Shown in pieces: positions 49,445-57,410 of a stretch of DNA of 64,000 bases (positions are counted from its first letter, which is position 1; each line of letters starts with the position of its first letter). The notes beneath the pieces are model-generated. The model was not told the origin of the DNA. It saw only the letters and a program-made list of their open reading frames with translations, and made no database searches. Source of the DNA: Acididesulfobacillus acetoxydans. GTDB taxonomy: Bacteria; Bacillota; Desulfitobacteriia; Desulfitobacteriales; Desulfitobacteriaceae. The position numbers and the translations under genes were made by a program. The stretch lies in NCBI RefSeq assembly GCF_900016645.1, contig NZ_CDGJ01000027.1; one strand, written 5' to 3'.

Positions 49445-50110
49445 TTGGCCCGAAAGTCCCTGCCCTTCCGGTCCTTGTGGCCATAACGTACTTTGTCGCC
49501 GCCGCATTTTCATCGATGGGGTCTTCGTCCGACTGAGTGACTGGGGAGGACCACGAAAACCCTTGGCAGCTTTGCTGATTTGGCCGTCGCAGAGTGTGCA
49601 CTTCAGATGAGGGATCTCTTTTGCGTACGGTAAAACGGGCAAGCGAAGGATGCGATGTGACTATTCAGGGTATCAGGCGCATTGGCGTGAGTCCGCGCTG
49701 TGGCGGACTCACGCTGTTGGCGCGGCTTAACGCTGCACTGCCTGCGTGCCCGGCGCTCCCCTACTCTGACGGTTCGCTTAGCCTGTACAGGCTGCCAACT
49801 GTTTTCGTGCTCCGTCGATGACACTTTTGCGGCAGGTAGGGATCTACCCCTGAATAGTTACGATGCGGTCGTCAGGGTAGTCAGGCTCTTTAGGGGTATC
49901 CCTTTAGCGTACGGGAAGGAAGTGTTATACTAAAGGAGTGATACCGGAGGAGTAATTAGGAGGGCGATACCAGAGGGGTGCCGTTCAAGTGTCATACCGG
50001 GAGTGCCCTGGGGAAAATGACAACCTGGGAGCGCGGGCCTCTTGTATGCTTCCTCTTGCCCTTGCCCATACTAAAGCCGGAGAAGAAAGGGCAAGAGAGG
50101 AGCATCGTGC
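49445..50110. other. rplS-lepB intergenic region with a perfect inverted repeat
   Basis: About 670 bases without a supportable gene. At 49685-49714 GCGTGAGTCCGC and GCGGACTCACGC form a perfect 12-bp stem with a 6-base loop (GCTGTG). Repeat R1 copy B follows at 49733. A -10-like TATACT lies at 49926-49931 without a good -35. The stretch 49445-49640 has minus-strand codons with a CTLC motif but no complete gene; it may be the relic of a mobile element. Confidence 0.55.
49733..49861 (+). repeat. Dispersed repeat R1, copy B
   Basis: 129 bases, the second copy of the element at 43261-43388. It contains the perfect palindrome AGCCTGTACAGGCT (49779-49792), which is degenerate in copy A, and the hairpin GGTAG-GGAT-CTACC near its end. 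Flanked on the left by the 12-bp inverted repeat at 49685-49714, which copy A lacks. Confidence 0.75.
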
Positions 50111-50623
50111 ATGTTGAGACAAGGCTTCCGGTCATGGTGGACCGCTGGGATTCTGGTTATTTTTTTGGTTTTGTTAGGTGTTGTCCGCTGGCTGGTGATC
50201 CAGCCTTATGTGATTTCTTCTTCATCCATGGAACCGACCTTGAGGAGCGGAGACCGCGTGCTTGTTAACCGTTTGGCTTACCTTAATGCTGCCCCCTCCC
50301 GGGGGGATATTATTGTTTTTGCCTACCCGAAAGATCCTAAGAGAACGTTTGTCAAACGGGTCATTGCCGTACCGGGGGAAACCGTGGAACTGCGGGGAAA
50401 CCAGGTCTTCATCGACGGGCAGGTGCTGAGGGAACCTTACTTAAAGGCGGGGGATTATCCGCCCTACGGTCCGGAGACGGTCCCGCGGGGTAAGGTCTTG
50501 GTTTTGGGGGACAACCGGCGTCAGAGCGAGGATTCCAGGGCGTGGGGGCTCCTTCCCCAGAGCGCGATTATCGGCAAGGTTTGGCTGACGTATTTTCCGT
50601 TTCAGCGTTGGAGGTTTTTTTAA
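50111..50623 (+). CDS. lepB: Signal peptidase I
   Basis: Membrane serine peptidase that cleaves Sec and Tat signal peptides. One N-terminal membrane segment (ILVIFLVLLGVVRWLVI). Catalytic Ser in ISSSSMEPTLRSGDRVL and Lys in FVKRVIAVPGETVEL; box E GDNRRQSEDSRAWG. 170 residues, the compact Gram-positive type. The start follows GAGAGGAG. Just before rbgA. Confidence 0.95.
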   Translation: MLRQGFRSWWTAGILVIFLVLLGVVRWLVIQPYVISSSSMEPTLRSGDRVLVNRLAYLNAAPSRGDIIVFAYPKDPKRTFVKRVIAVPGETVELRGNQVFIDGQVLREPYLKAGDYPPYGPETVPRGKVLVLGDNRRQSEDSRAWGLLPQSAIIGKVWLTYFPFQRWRFF

Positions 50624-50662
50624 GGGTTGCGGCGAGCCGGCCGGAACCCGGACGGAGGATTC

Positions 50663-51484
50663 ATGAGTATTCAATGGTTTCCCGGTCACATGGCGAAAAC
50701 CAAAAGGCTGCTCACAGAGCAGCTTCAGTGGGTGGATGCCGTCGTTGAATTGGCCGATGCCAGGATCCCGGCAAGCAGCCGCAATCCGGTTTTAGCGGAG
50801 CTTCTGGGCAATAAGCCCAGGCTGTTGCTCTTGAATAAAACCGATTTGGCCGAAGAGGTTTGGACCAAGCGCTGGCTGGAGAGCCTGCGGGGACAGGGCC
50901 CGGCCTTCGGCATCAGCGCCGTCTCCGGCCGGGGCCTGGGCCGGATCACGCCGGAGTTGGCGAAGCTCACGGCCGAGAGAGCCTCGCGCCTGGCGGGGAA
51001 AGGACTGCGCCCCCGACCGATAAGGGTCATGGTCGTGGGGATTCCGAACATCGGCAAATCCTCTTTGATCAACCAAATGGCCGGGGGCAGCAAAGCGAAA
51101 ACTGGGGATAAGCCCGGAATTACCCGGGGAAACCAGTGGATACGGATTCATGATAAGATAGAGTTGTTGGACACCCCCGGTCTGCTCTGGCCCAAGTTCG
51201 AGGATCCCGAGGTGGGCCGGAAATTGGCCGCAACGGGGGCCGTGAGGGATGAAGTTTTCGACGCGGAGGAGTTGGCGGTTTGGCTGCTCACCTGGCTGAA
51301 AGAGAATAATGTCCGGGTACCCCCCCCCTATGAGAGTCGGGGCCAAGCCACGTTGGAGGAGATTGGGCGCCAGAGAGGCTGCTTGATGGCTGGGGGCCGG
51401 GTTGACACCGGTAAAGCCGCCCAGGAATTTCTGCGGGAATTCCGGCGCGGGCGCTTAGGGCGCAATACCTTGGATCGGTTTTAG
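50663..51484 (+). CDS. rbgA: Ribosome biogenesis GTPase YlqF/RbgA
   Basis: Circularly permuted GTPase for late 50S assembly. Starts IQWFPGHMAKTKRLL; motifs in permuted order: LLNKTDLAEE (G4), GIPNIGKSSLINQMAGGSKAKTGDKPGITR (G1, G2) and LLDTPGLLWPKFED (G3). 273 residues. ATG 50663 follows ACGGAGGA. Confidence 0.95.
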   Translation: MSIQWFPGHMAKTKRLLTEQLQWVDAVVELADARIPASSRNPVLAELLGNKPRLLLLNKTDLAEEVWTKRWLESLRGQGPAFGISAVSGRGLGRITPELAKLTAERASRLAGKGLRPRPIRVMVVGIPNIGKSSLINQMAGGSKAKTGDKPGITRGNQWIRIHDKIELLDTPGLLWPKFEDPEVGRKLAATGAVRDEVFDAEELAVWLLTWLKENNVRVPPPYESRGQATLEEIGRQRGCLMAGGRVDTGKAAQEFLREFRRGRLGRNTLDRF

Positions 51485-51812
51485 GCGGGCGGAGAGTCAT
51501 GCTTTTGTGGTTACGCTGCTCCCATACATAGGCCTTGAAGGTTCGGGGCAAGCTAACCGGGAGCTTAAACCAACACGTGATTTGGCACAGACTTGAGAGC
51601 GGGCATCTCCTTCAAGAATAGGCATATAATATTTAACTATGTCCCGAAATGGCGCGGGAAAAAAGGAAGTCGGGGGTCTGTGTCGAAATGACTAGGGGGG
51701 AGTCCGGCTTGGAAACGATAGCGCGCTTGAGCGTCCCGGCGCCTGTCCGTCTTAGGGCGGAGGGGCCCGGCCGGCGGCCGCTGAACGGTTGCCTGAGAGA
51801 GAAGCGTGCGCT
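51485..51812. other. rbgA-rnhB spacer
   Basis: About 330 bases with no gene. A consensus TATAAT at 51625-51630 is present but no -35 box at the right distance. Nothing else is recognisable. Confidence 0.4.
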
Positions 51813-52502
51813 GTGGTGAAGGATTCGGAGAAGCGCCGGATCATGCGCTCGGTGGCACAAGAGGCGGAAGAGGTCCGGATCAAGGGACTCCTGCAAGTCG
51901 AGGAGAGCCTTTGGCGAGAGGGCTTTCTCCTGGTGGCCGGCCTTGATGAGGCGGGGCGGGGGCCGCTGGCGGGTCCGGTTTTCGCGGCGGCCTGTGTTCT
52001 TCCGGCGCGTTTTCAGCTGCCCGGACTCAACGATTCAAAATTGCTCAATGCCGGGAAAAGAGAGGCCCTGTTTCCTCTGATCCAAGAGCAGGCCTTGGCC
52101 TGGGCTGTGGCCGAAGCCAGTGTGGCGGAAATTGACTCCTTGAATATTTTACAAGCGACAAAATTGGCCATGGTGCGGGCGGTGAACGCCCTGAGAGTGA
52201 AGCCTCATTACCTTTTAATCGACGCCTTGGAGCTGCCCTTGGCGCTGCCCCAGCGCGCGTTGATAGGGGGAGACCGCTTGAGCGCGAGTATTGCGGCGGC
52301 ATCGATTCTGGCTAAGGTGGAACGGGACAAACTCATGGAGCGGCTGGACGCGCTTTATCCGGGATATGGTTTTGTCCGGCATAAAGGGTATGGGACCAGG
52401 GAGCACTTGCAAGCCCTGCAAGACTTGGGCCCGTGTCCGGCACACCGCCGCAGTTTTGCACCGGTCCGCACCCGGGCAGGCGGGAAAACTGAATTCATTT
52501 GA
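51813..52502 (+). CDS. rnhB: Ribonuclease HII
   Basis: Cuts RNA in RNA-DNA hybrids and at single ribonucleotides. VAGLDEAGRGPLAGPVFAAACVL (catalytic Asp-Glu), LNDSKLLNAGKRE, LIDALELPL and ASIAAASILAKVERDKLM. The start is uncertain: GTG 51813 (chosen), TTG 51789 or ATG 51843. About 229 residues. The nuo promoter overlaps its 3' end. Confidence 0.92.
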   Translation: MVKDSEKRRIMRSVAQEAEEVRIKGLLQVEESLWREGFLLVAGLDEAGRGPLAGPVFAAACVLPARFQLPGLNDSKLLNAGKREALFPLIQEQALAWAVAEASVAEIDSLNILQATKLAMVRAVNALRVKPHYLLIDALELPLALPQRALIGGDRLSASIAAASILAKVERDKLMERLDALYPGYGFVRHKGYGTREHLQALQDLGPCPAHRRSFAPVRTRAGGKTEFI

Positions 52503-52527
52503 CGCGATCCTGGGATTGTGGCAAAAT
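52499..52527 (+). promoter_or_regulatory. Putative promoter of the nuo operon
   Basis: TTGACG at 52499-52504 and CAAAAT at 52522-52527 with a 17-base spacer, about 54 bases before nuoA. Confidence 0.6.
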
Positions 52528-52580
52528 GAGTTTGGCTTATATAAAAGATAAAAATATGGAATGAAGGGAGGGTAAAGGAG

Positions 52581-52937
52581 ATGTCTGATAATTTTGCTGC
52601 CGTAGGGGTTTTGTTGATTTTCGCGATTGCACTGCCGCTAATCATGATGGCCGTTCCCAAATTGATTGCTCCGAATAAGCCCAATAAGGAGAAGCTGACG
52701 CCGTATGAATGCGGAAACGAAACCATCGGCAGGACCTGGATCGGCTTCAAGAGCAACTATTTCCTGTATGCACTCGTGTTTACCGCTTTTGACGTGGAAA
52801 CGGTTTTTCTGTATCCGTGGGCTCTGACATTCCGTAAACTGGGGACCTTTGCGTTCGTGGAAATGTTTGTCTTTATCGCCATTCTCTTGGTCGGTTTCTG
52901 GTATGCTTGGAAGGAAGGTGCTTTGGAGTGGATGTAG
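52581..52937 (+). CDS. nuoA: Complex I subunit NuoA
   Basis: Membrane subunit of 118 residues with three hydrophobic segments. Family signature YECGNETIGRTWIGFKSNYFLYALVFTAFDVETVFLYPW. First gene of an 11-gene set A-B-C-D-H-I-J-K-L-M-N. Start after AAAGGAG. Its end overlaps nuoB. Confidence 0.94.
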   Translation: MSDNFAAVGVLLIFAIALPLIMMAVPKLIAPNKPNKEKLTPYECGNETIGRTWIGFKSNYFLYALVFTAFDVETVFLYPWALTFRKLGTFAFVEMFVFIAILLVGFWYAWKEGALEWM

Positions 52938-53449
52938 CAAAAGAAAAAGAGCTCCGCGAGGCCGAATTGCTGGTGGAAAAGAATGTCCTTGTCACCACAA
53001 TCGACAAAGTGCTCAACTGGGCTCGGGGGCACTCCTTCTGGCCGGTCACCTTTGGCTTGGCTTGCTGCGCGATTGAAATGATGGCGACGGGGGATTCGCG
53101 TTATGATATTTCGCGTTTTGGCTGGGAAGTTTTCCGGGCTTCACCGCGTCAGGCCGATCTGATGATCGTGGCGGGGACCTGCACCCGGAAAATGGCGCCT
53201 CTCTTGCGGCGGATCTATGATCAGATGCCGGAGCCCAAGTGGGTGATCGCCATGGGCAGCTGTGCCTCGGCCGGCGGGCCTTTTATCGATTCCTATGCTA
53301 TGCTCCCCGGAGTGGACAAGGTGGTGCCGGTGGATGTCTATATCCCCGGGTGTCCTCCGCGTCCGGAGTCTTTGCTATACGGGATTTTGCAGCTTCAGCA
53401 AAAGGTTGCCAATCCCGCCAAGGTGAGGTTGATGCAACATGGGAAATAA
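52928..53449 (+). CDS. nuoB: Complex I subunit NuoB
   Basis: Peripheral subunit holding iron-sulfur cluster N2. Cysteines: GLACCAIEMMA, AGTCTRKM, MGSCASAGGPF and IPGCPPRPE. 173 residues from GTG 52928 (GGAAGGTG upstream); the frame is open a little further up inside nuoA. Confidence 0.95.
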   Translation: MDVAKEKELREAELLVEKNVLVTTIDKVLNWARGHSFWPVTFGLACCAIEMMATGDSRYDISRFGWEVFRASPRQADLMIVAGTCTRKMAPLLRRIYDQMPEPKWVIAMGSCASAGGPFIDSYAMLPGVDKVVPVDVYIPGCPPRPESLLYGILQLQQKVANPAKVRLMQHGK

Positions 53450-53930
53450 AGAGATTTTGCGGCAGCGTGTCGAAGAACTGGCCGCTAAGGTAAGCGGTGA
53501 AGTGGAAGAACTGAGCGGTGTCCTGATCCTAAAGGTTAAAGGAGCATACCTCTCCGAGACCCTGAGCGCCGCGAAAAGCTTCCCGGATGTGCCTTGTGAT
53601 TTTCTCCACGATATGACAGCCCTCGATTTGAAGGATCATTTTGAAGTTGTTTATCAGCTCTCGAGTTTGCACGGCCCGCAACGCCTGCGCGTCAAGGGAA
53701 CGGTCGACCGCGAGCACCCGGTGGTCAACAGTGTGACCCGTCTGTGGCGGGGGGCCAATTTCCTGGAACGGGAGGCCTATGATATGTTTGGCATTGAGTT
53801 TAAAGGTCACCCGAATCTTAAGCGCATTTACCTCTGGGACGATTTTGAGGGCTACCCGCTGCGCAAAGACTACGTGACCGAGAGTTTAGAGGAACGTTCG
53901 GTGGTCTTGCCACTGAAAAAAGGGGAATAG
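53439..53930 (+). CDS. nuoC: Complex I subunit NuoC
   Basis: 30-kDa-type peripheral subunit, 163 residues. Signature EREAYDMFGIEFKGHPNLKRIYLWDDFEGYPLRKDY near the C-terminus. Separate from nuoD, unlike the fused form of E. coli. Overlaps nuoB by 11 bases. Confidence 0.94.
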   Translation: MGNKEILRQRVEELAAKVSGEVEELSGVLILKVKGAYLSETLSAAKSFPDVPCDFLHDMTALDLKDHFEVVYQLSSLHGPQRLRVKGTVDREHPVVNSVTRLWRGANFLEREAYDMFGIEFKGHPNLKRIYLWDDFEGYPLRKDYVTESLEERSVVLPLKKGE

Positions 53931-53942
53931 GAGGGAGAAACC

Positions 53943-55046
53943 ATGGGATTGGAACGCACCGAAGAACTGTCTTTGAACATGGGCCCTCAGCACCCCAGCA
54001 TGCACGGTGTTTTCCGGATGGTCGTTACATTTGACGGTGAAGTGATTACGAAGATCGAGCCCAAAGTGGGTTATTTGCACCGGGGCTTGGAGAAGTTGGC
54101 TGAGAGCCGGACTTACACGCAGTTCATTCCCTATACGGATCGCTTGGACTATCTATCCGCCCCGCACAATAATATGGCTTATGTGCAGACGGTGGAGAAG
54201 TTGATGGGGGTTCAGCTGCCGGAGAGAGCCGAGTACTTAAGAGTGATCTTCGCCGAATTGGCCCGCATTGCCAGCCATTTGGTCTTCATCGCCAGCACCG
54301 CCTTGGACATGGCGGGTTGGACGGCCTGGACCTACTGCTTTAGGGACCGGGAAAGGATTTTGGATCTGTTCGAAATGAGCGCCGGCAGCCGTCTGACGGT
54401 TAACGCCATGCGCATTGGGGGGTTCAACCGGGATGTGCCGCCTGAATTTTGGCCGGCTTTGAAGTCGTTCTTGGATGACCTGCCGGAAATGATGGAAGAG
54501 TACTTCGGCATCTTTTACGGCAACGAAATTGTGATGGCCCGCTTGAAAAGTGTGGGTATCCTGCCCAAAGAATTGGCTGAGAACCTGTCCATCACGGGGC
54601 CGGTCTTGCGCGCTTCCGGCGTTCAGTACGATGTGCGCAAAGCTGAGCCTTACGGGATTTATGATCGCTTTGATTTTGAGGTGCCGGTACGCTATGGCTG
54701 CGACTCTTATGATCGCACCTTGCTGCGTCTGGACGAGATCAGGGAAAGCGGCAAGATTTTGCGCCAAGCCATGCGGGACATTCCGGAGGGCCCGGTGACG
54801 GCTAAGGTTTCCAAGATTATTAAGCCGCCGGCCGGTGAGGTCTACCACCGGGTGGAGAATCCCAAAGGGGAATTGGGCTTCTATATTGTCAGCGACGGCT
54901 CACCTAAGCCGGCGCGCGTGCGCATTCGCTCCGGCACTTTTATCAACATCCAGATGCTGCCGATTGTGGCTCTGGGGTGGAAGATCCAGGATTTGATCGC
55001 GATCTTTGCTACCTTGGACGCGGTGCTGGGAGAAGTGGACAAGTAG
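53943..55046 (+). CDS. nuoD: Complex I subunit NuoD
   Basis: 49-kDa subunit lining the quinone site. NMGPQHPSMHGVFR, KVGYLHRGLEKLAE, TPYTDRLDY-like IPYTDRLDYL and PEGPVTAK. 367 residues, a little shorter than the ~400 of E. coli-type domains. The [NiFe] cysteines of related hydrogenases are absent, so it is a quinone-type rather than hydrogenase subunit. Confidence 0.95.
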   Translation: MGLERTEELSLNMGPQHPSMHGVFRMVVTFDGEVITKIEPKVGYLHRGLEKLAESRTYTQFIPYTDRLDYLSAPHNNMAYVQTVEKLMGVQLPERAEYLRVIFAELARIASHLVFIASTALDMAGWTAWTYCFRDRERILDLFEMSAGSRLTVNAMRIGGFNRDVPPEFWPALKSFLDDLPEMMEEYFGIFYGNEIVMARLKSVGILPKELAENLSITGPVLRASGVQYDVRKAEPYGIYDRFDFEVPVRYGCDSYDRTLLRLDEIRESGKILRQAMRDIPEGPVTAKVSKIIKPPAGEVYHRVENPKGELGFYIVSDGSPKPARVRIRSGTFINIQMLPIVALGWKIQDLIAIFATLDAVLGEVDK

Positions 55047-55086
55047 GAAATTTACTGGTGGGAAATTCCCATGAGGGGAGAATGAA

Positions 55087-56142
55087 ATGAACGCTTTGAA
55101 TCAACTGCCCCTGAATATAGCGGCTGCCATCCGTTCATTGTTTGGGGATCCCCATTCTATCTGGGCAGATTTGACAATGGACATAATCAGTATCATTTTG
55201 GTCATTGTTCTGATTGTATTGGCAGCGCTGATTCTCATTTTGCTCGAACGCAAGGTGGCCGGCTGGACTTCACAAAGGCCGGGTCCCAACCGTCTCGGTC
55301 CGCACGGCTGGTTTCAAACGATTGCCGATGCCTTGAAGCTGATGGGGAAAGAAGATGTCACTCCGGCGGGAGCTGATCGGCTGATGTTTAAGATCGCCCC
55401 CATGATTATGTTTGCTCTGCCGATGATGACCTTGGCCGTTATTCCCTATGGTCACGGGATGGCGCCGATTCGTCTCAATTTAGGAATAGTCTATTATCTG
55501 GCTATTTCCGCGGTTTCGACTTTAGCTCTCCTGATGGCGGGCTGGAGTTCCAACAACAAATACTCCCTGCTCGGAGGCATGCGGGCGGTGGCCCAGATGA
55601 TCAGCTATGAAATTCCTTTGGTATTCTCGCTTTTGGGTGTGGTGATGATTACGCAGACGTTCAACCTGTCTCAAATCGTGGCGGATCAGCATACCATACC
55701 GTTCATCGTCCTGCAGCCGCTGGCTTTTGTCGTCTACCTCATTGCCGGGGTGGCCGAGGTCAACCGCGCTCCCTTTGATTTGGTAGAAGCGGACCAGGAA
55801 GTCGTCGCCGGCCCTTTTACGGAGTATACCGGCTTGCGCTGGGGCTTGTTTTTCTTAGGTGAGTACGGGAACATGACGGCGGTCGCCGCTTTGACCACGA
55901 CCATGTTTTTGGGCGGCTGGCAAGGGCCGGCCATACTTCCCGGTTATGTCTGGTTTTTCCTGAAAGTGGGCATCATCATTTTTTTCCAGATGTGGGTACG
56001 CTGGACTTTCCCCCGCATTCGGATTGACCACCTGATGGGGCTGGCTTGGAAAGTCCTCTTGCCGCTTTCGATTCTCAATATCTTCTTAACGGGTGTGGGC
56101 ATTTATATTTACCAGCTCATCGTCCCGCGGATTGGAGGGTAA
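55087..56142 (+). CDS. nuoH: Complex I subunit NuoH
   Basis: Membrane subunit of 351 residues next to the quinone channel. ERKVAGWTSQRPGPNRLGPHGWFQTIADALKL, EVNRAPFDLVEADQEVVAGPFTEYTGLRWGLFFLGEY and RIRIDHLMGLAWK are conserved. Confidence 0.95.
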   Translation: MNALNQLPLNIAAAIRSLFGDPHSIWADLTMDIISIILVIVLIVLAALILILLERKVAGWTSQRPGPNRLGPHGWFQTIADALKLMGKEDVTPAGADRLMFKIAPMIMFALPMMTLAVIPYGHGMAPIRLNLGIVYYLAISAVSTLALLMAGWSSNNKYSLLGGMRAVAQMISYEIPLVFSLLGVVMITQTFNLSQIVADQHTIPFIVLQPLAFVVYLIAGVAEVNRAPFDLVEADQEVVAGPFTEYTGLRWGLFFLGEYGNMTAVAALTTTMFLGGWQGPAILPGYVWFFLKVGIIIFFQMWVRWTFPRIRIDHLMGLAWKVLLPLSILNIFLTGVGIYIYQLIVPRIGG

Positions 56143-56146
56143 GCGA

Positions 56147-56557
56147 GTGTTTGGTAAAGGGTTGTTTACCGGGTTGGGTATCACGCTGAAGAGGATGCTG
56201 GGCCCGAATATCACGGAGTTCTACCCGGAAGAAATGCCGAATCTCCCTCCCCGGACGCGCAGTTCCATGGGACTCGATCCCGAGAAGTGTATTTCGTGCA
56301 ACATGTGTGCCAATGCCTGTCCCAACAAAGTGATTACCATTACCAGTGAGAAAGGGGAAAGCAATAAGAAAGTTCTCAAGTCTTACCGGATGGATGTGGG
56401 CCGCTGCCTGTTCTGCGGGCTCTGTACGGAAGCGTGTCCGACCGGGGCTTTGCATGTTACGCAGCAGTTTGAAAATGCCATCTACGAAGCGGACGAACTC
56501 AAGTGGGACATGATCGAAAGGGCCGGCAAGTCACGTGGGAGGGGGGAACAGGCATGA
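56147..56557 (+). CDS. nuoI: Complex I subunit NuoI
   Basis: Ferredoxin-like subunit with two [4Fe-4S] motifs, CISCNMCANACP and CLFCGLCTEACP. 136 residues. GTG 56147 follows GGAGGGTAAG, right after the nuoH stop. In complexes lacking NuoEFG this subunit is a likely electron entry point for ferredoxin or another donor. Confidence 0.95.
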   Translation: MFGKGLFTGLGITLKRMLGPNITEFYPEEMPNLPPRTRSSMGLDPEKCISCNMCANACPNKVITITSEKGESNKKVLKSYRMDVGRCLFCGLCTEACPTGALHVTQQFENAIYEADELKWDMIERAGKSRGRGEQA

Positions 56558-57057
56558 GTACCGTCGTCTTCTTTATTTTTGCCATACTGGCGGTGGCATC
56601 CGCCTGGGGAGTTGTGACCTCGAAAAACATTGTGCACAGCGCCTTCTTTCTGGCCTTGACCTTTGTGGGCGTGGCGGCTCTCTATGTCCTTCTGAACGCT
56701 GACTTCATCGCCGCCGTACAAATACTCGTCTACACGGGCGCTGTCTCGATCATGGTCGTTTTCGCGGTTATGCTCACTTTGCGGGGAGATGTCCGGGAAA
56801 GCAGCGAGGAAAACCGTAAGTGGGGCTGGGGTCTATTTACGGCCGGTCTCCTGTTCGTGGTGATCGCGCTCGTGATCCTGACGAACACGGACTGGCGGAT
56901 TCTGGCGGGTCCCTGGACGGTGCAAAATACGGCGGCCTCATTATCCAAGCTGCTCTTAACCAGTTACATGATTCCGTTTGAGGCTTCTGCGATTCTTCTG
57001 ACCATTGCTCTCATCGGAGCCGTGATCCTGGCGAAGGGAGTGAAAGAGGACAAATGA
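56554..57057 (+). CDS. nuoJ: Complex I subunit NuoJ
   Basis: Membrane subunit of 167 residues with five hydrophobic segments; NIVHSAFFLALTFVGVAALYVLLNADFIAAVQILVYTGAVSIMVVFAVML is the family core. ATG 56554 overlaps the nuoI stop (ATGA). Confidence 0.94.
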   Translation: MSTVVFFIFAILAVASAWGVVTSKNIVHSAFFLALTFVGVAALYVLLNADFIAAVQILVYTGAVSIMVVFAVMLTLRGDVRESSEENRKWGWGLFTAGLLFVVIALVILTNTDWRILAGPWTVQNTAASLSKLLLTSYMIPFEASAILLTIALIGAVILAKGVKEDK

Positions 57058-57377
57058 ACTTCAACTTAAGTGTGGGGCTTTCCACTTATCTTTTGGTTGG
57101 GGCCATGCTATTCTGCCTGGGTTTGTACGGGGTGTTTGTCAAGAAGAACATCGTCGCGGTTCTCATGTCGATTGAGCTGATGCTCAATGCGGTGAATCTG
57201 AATTTTGTGGCCTTCAACCGTTTCCTCGCTGTCAGCAGTGTGGTGGGGCAGGTGGCGGCTCTCTTTGTCATCGTTTTGGCGGCTGCCGAGGTGGCGGTCG
57301 GTCTGGCTCTGGTTATTGCCATTTACAGGACCAGGCATACGACGAACACGGATGAGTTCAATTGGCTGAAATGGTAA
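57054..57377 (+). CDS. nuoK: Complex I subunit NuoK
   Basis: Small Mrp-like membrane subunit, 107 residues, three hydrophobic segments. Buried glutamates in SIELMLNAVNLNF and AAAEVAVGLALVIAIYR. Overlaps nuoJ by 4 bases. Confidence 0.95.
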   Translation: MNFNLSVGLSTYLLVGAMLFCLGLYGVFVKKNIVAVLMSIELMLNAVNLNFVAFNRFLAVSSVVGQVAALFVIVLAAAEVAVGLALVIAIYRTRHTTNTDEFNWLKW

Positions 57378-57410
57378 CGGAGTCTATGGAGAAGGTAGGT
57401 GTTCACGGAA

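Noticed and set aside
49262..49642. Minus-strand frame with a CxxC motif (KCTLCDG) after rplS
   Set aside because: It overlaps the rplS 3' end and terminator, has no ribosome site or family match I can name, and only a short part looks protein-like. Kept only as a possible relic in the intergenic entry.
50627..50662. Longer RbgA starting at 50627
   Set aside because: The extra 12 residues are not family-like and ATG 50663 has a proper ribosome site.
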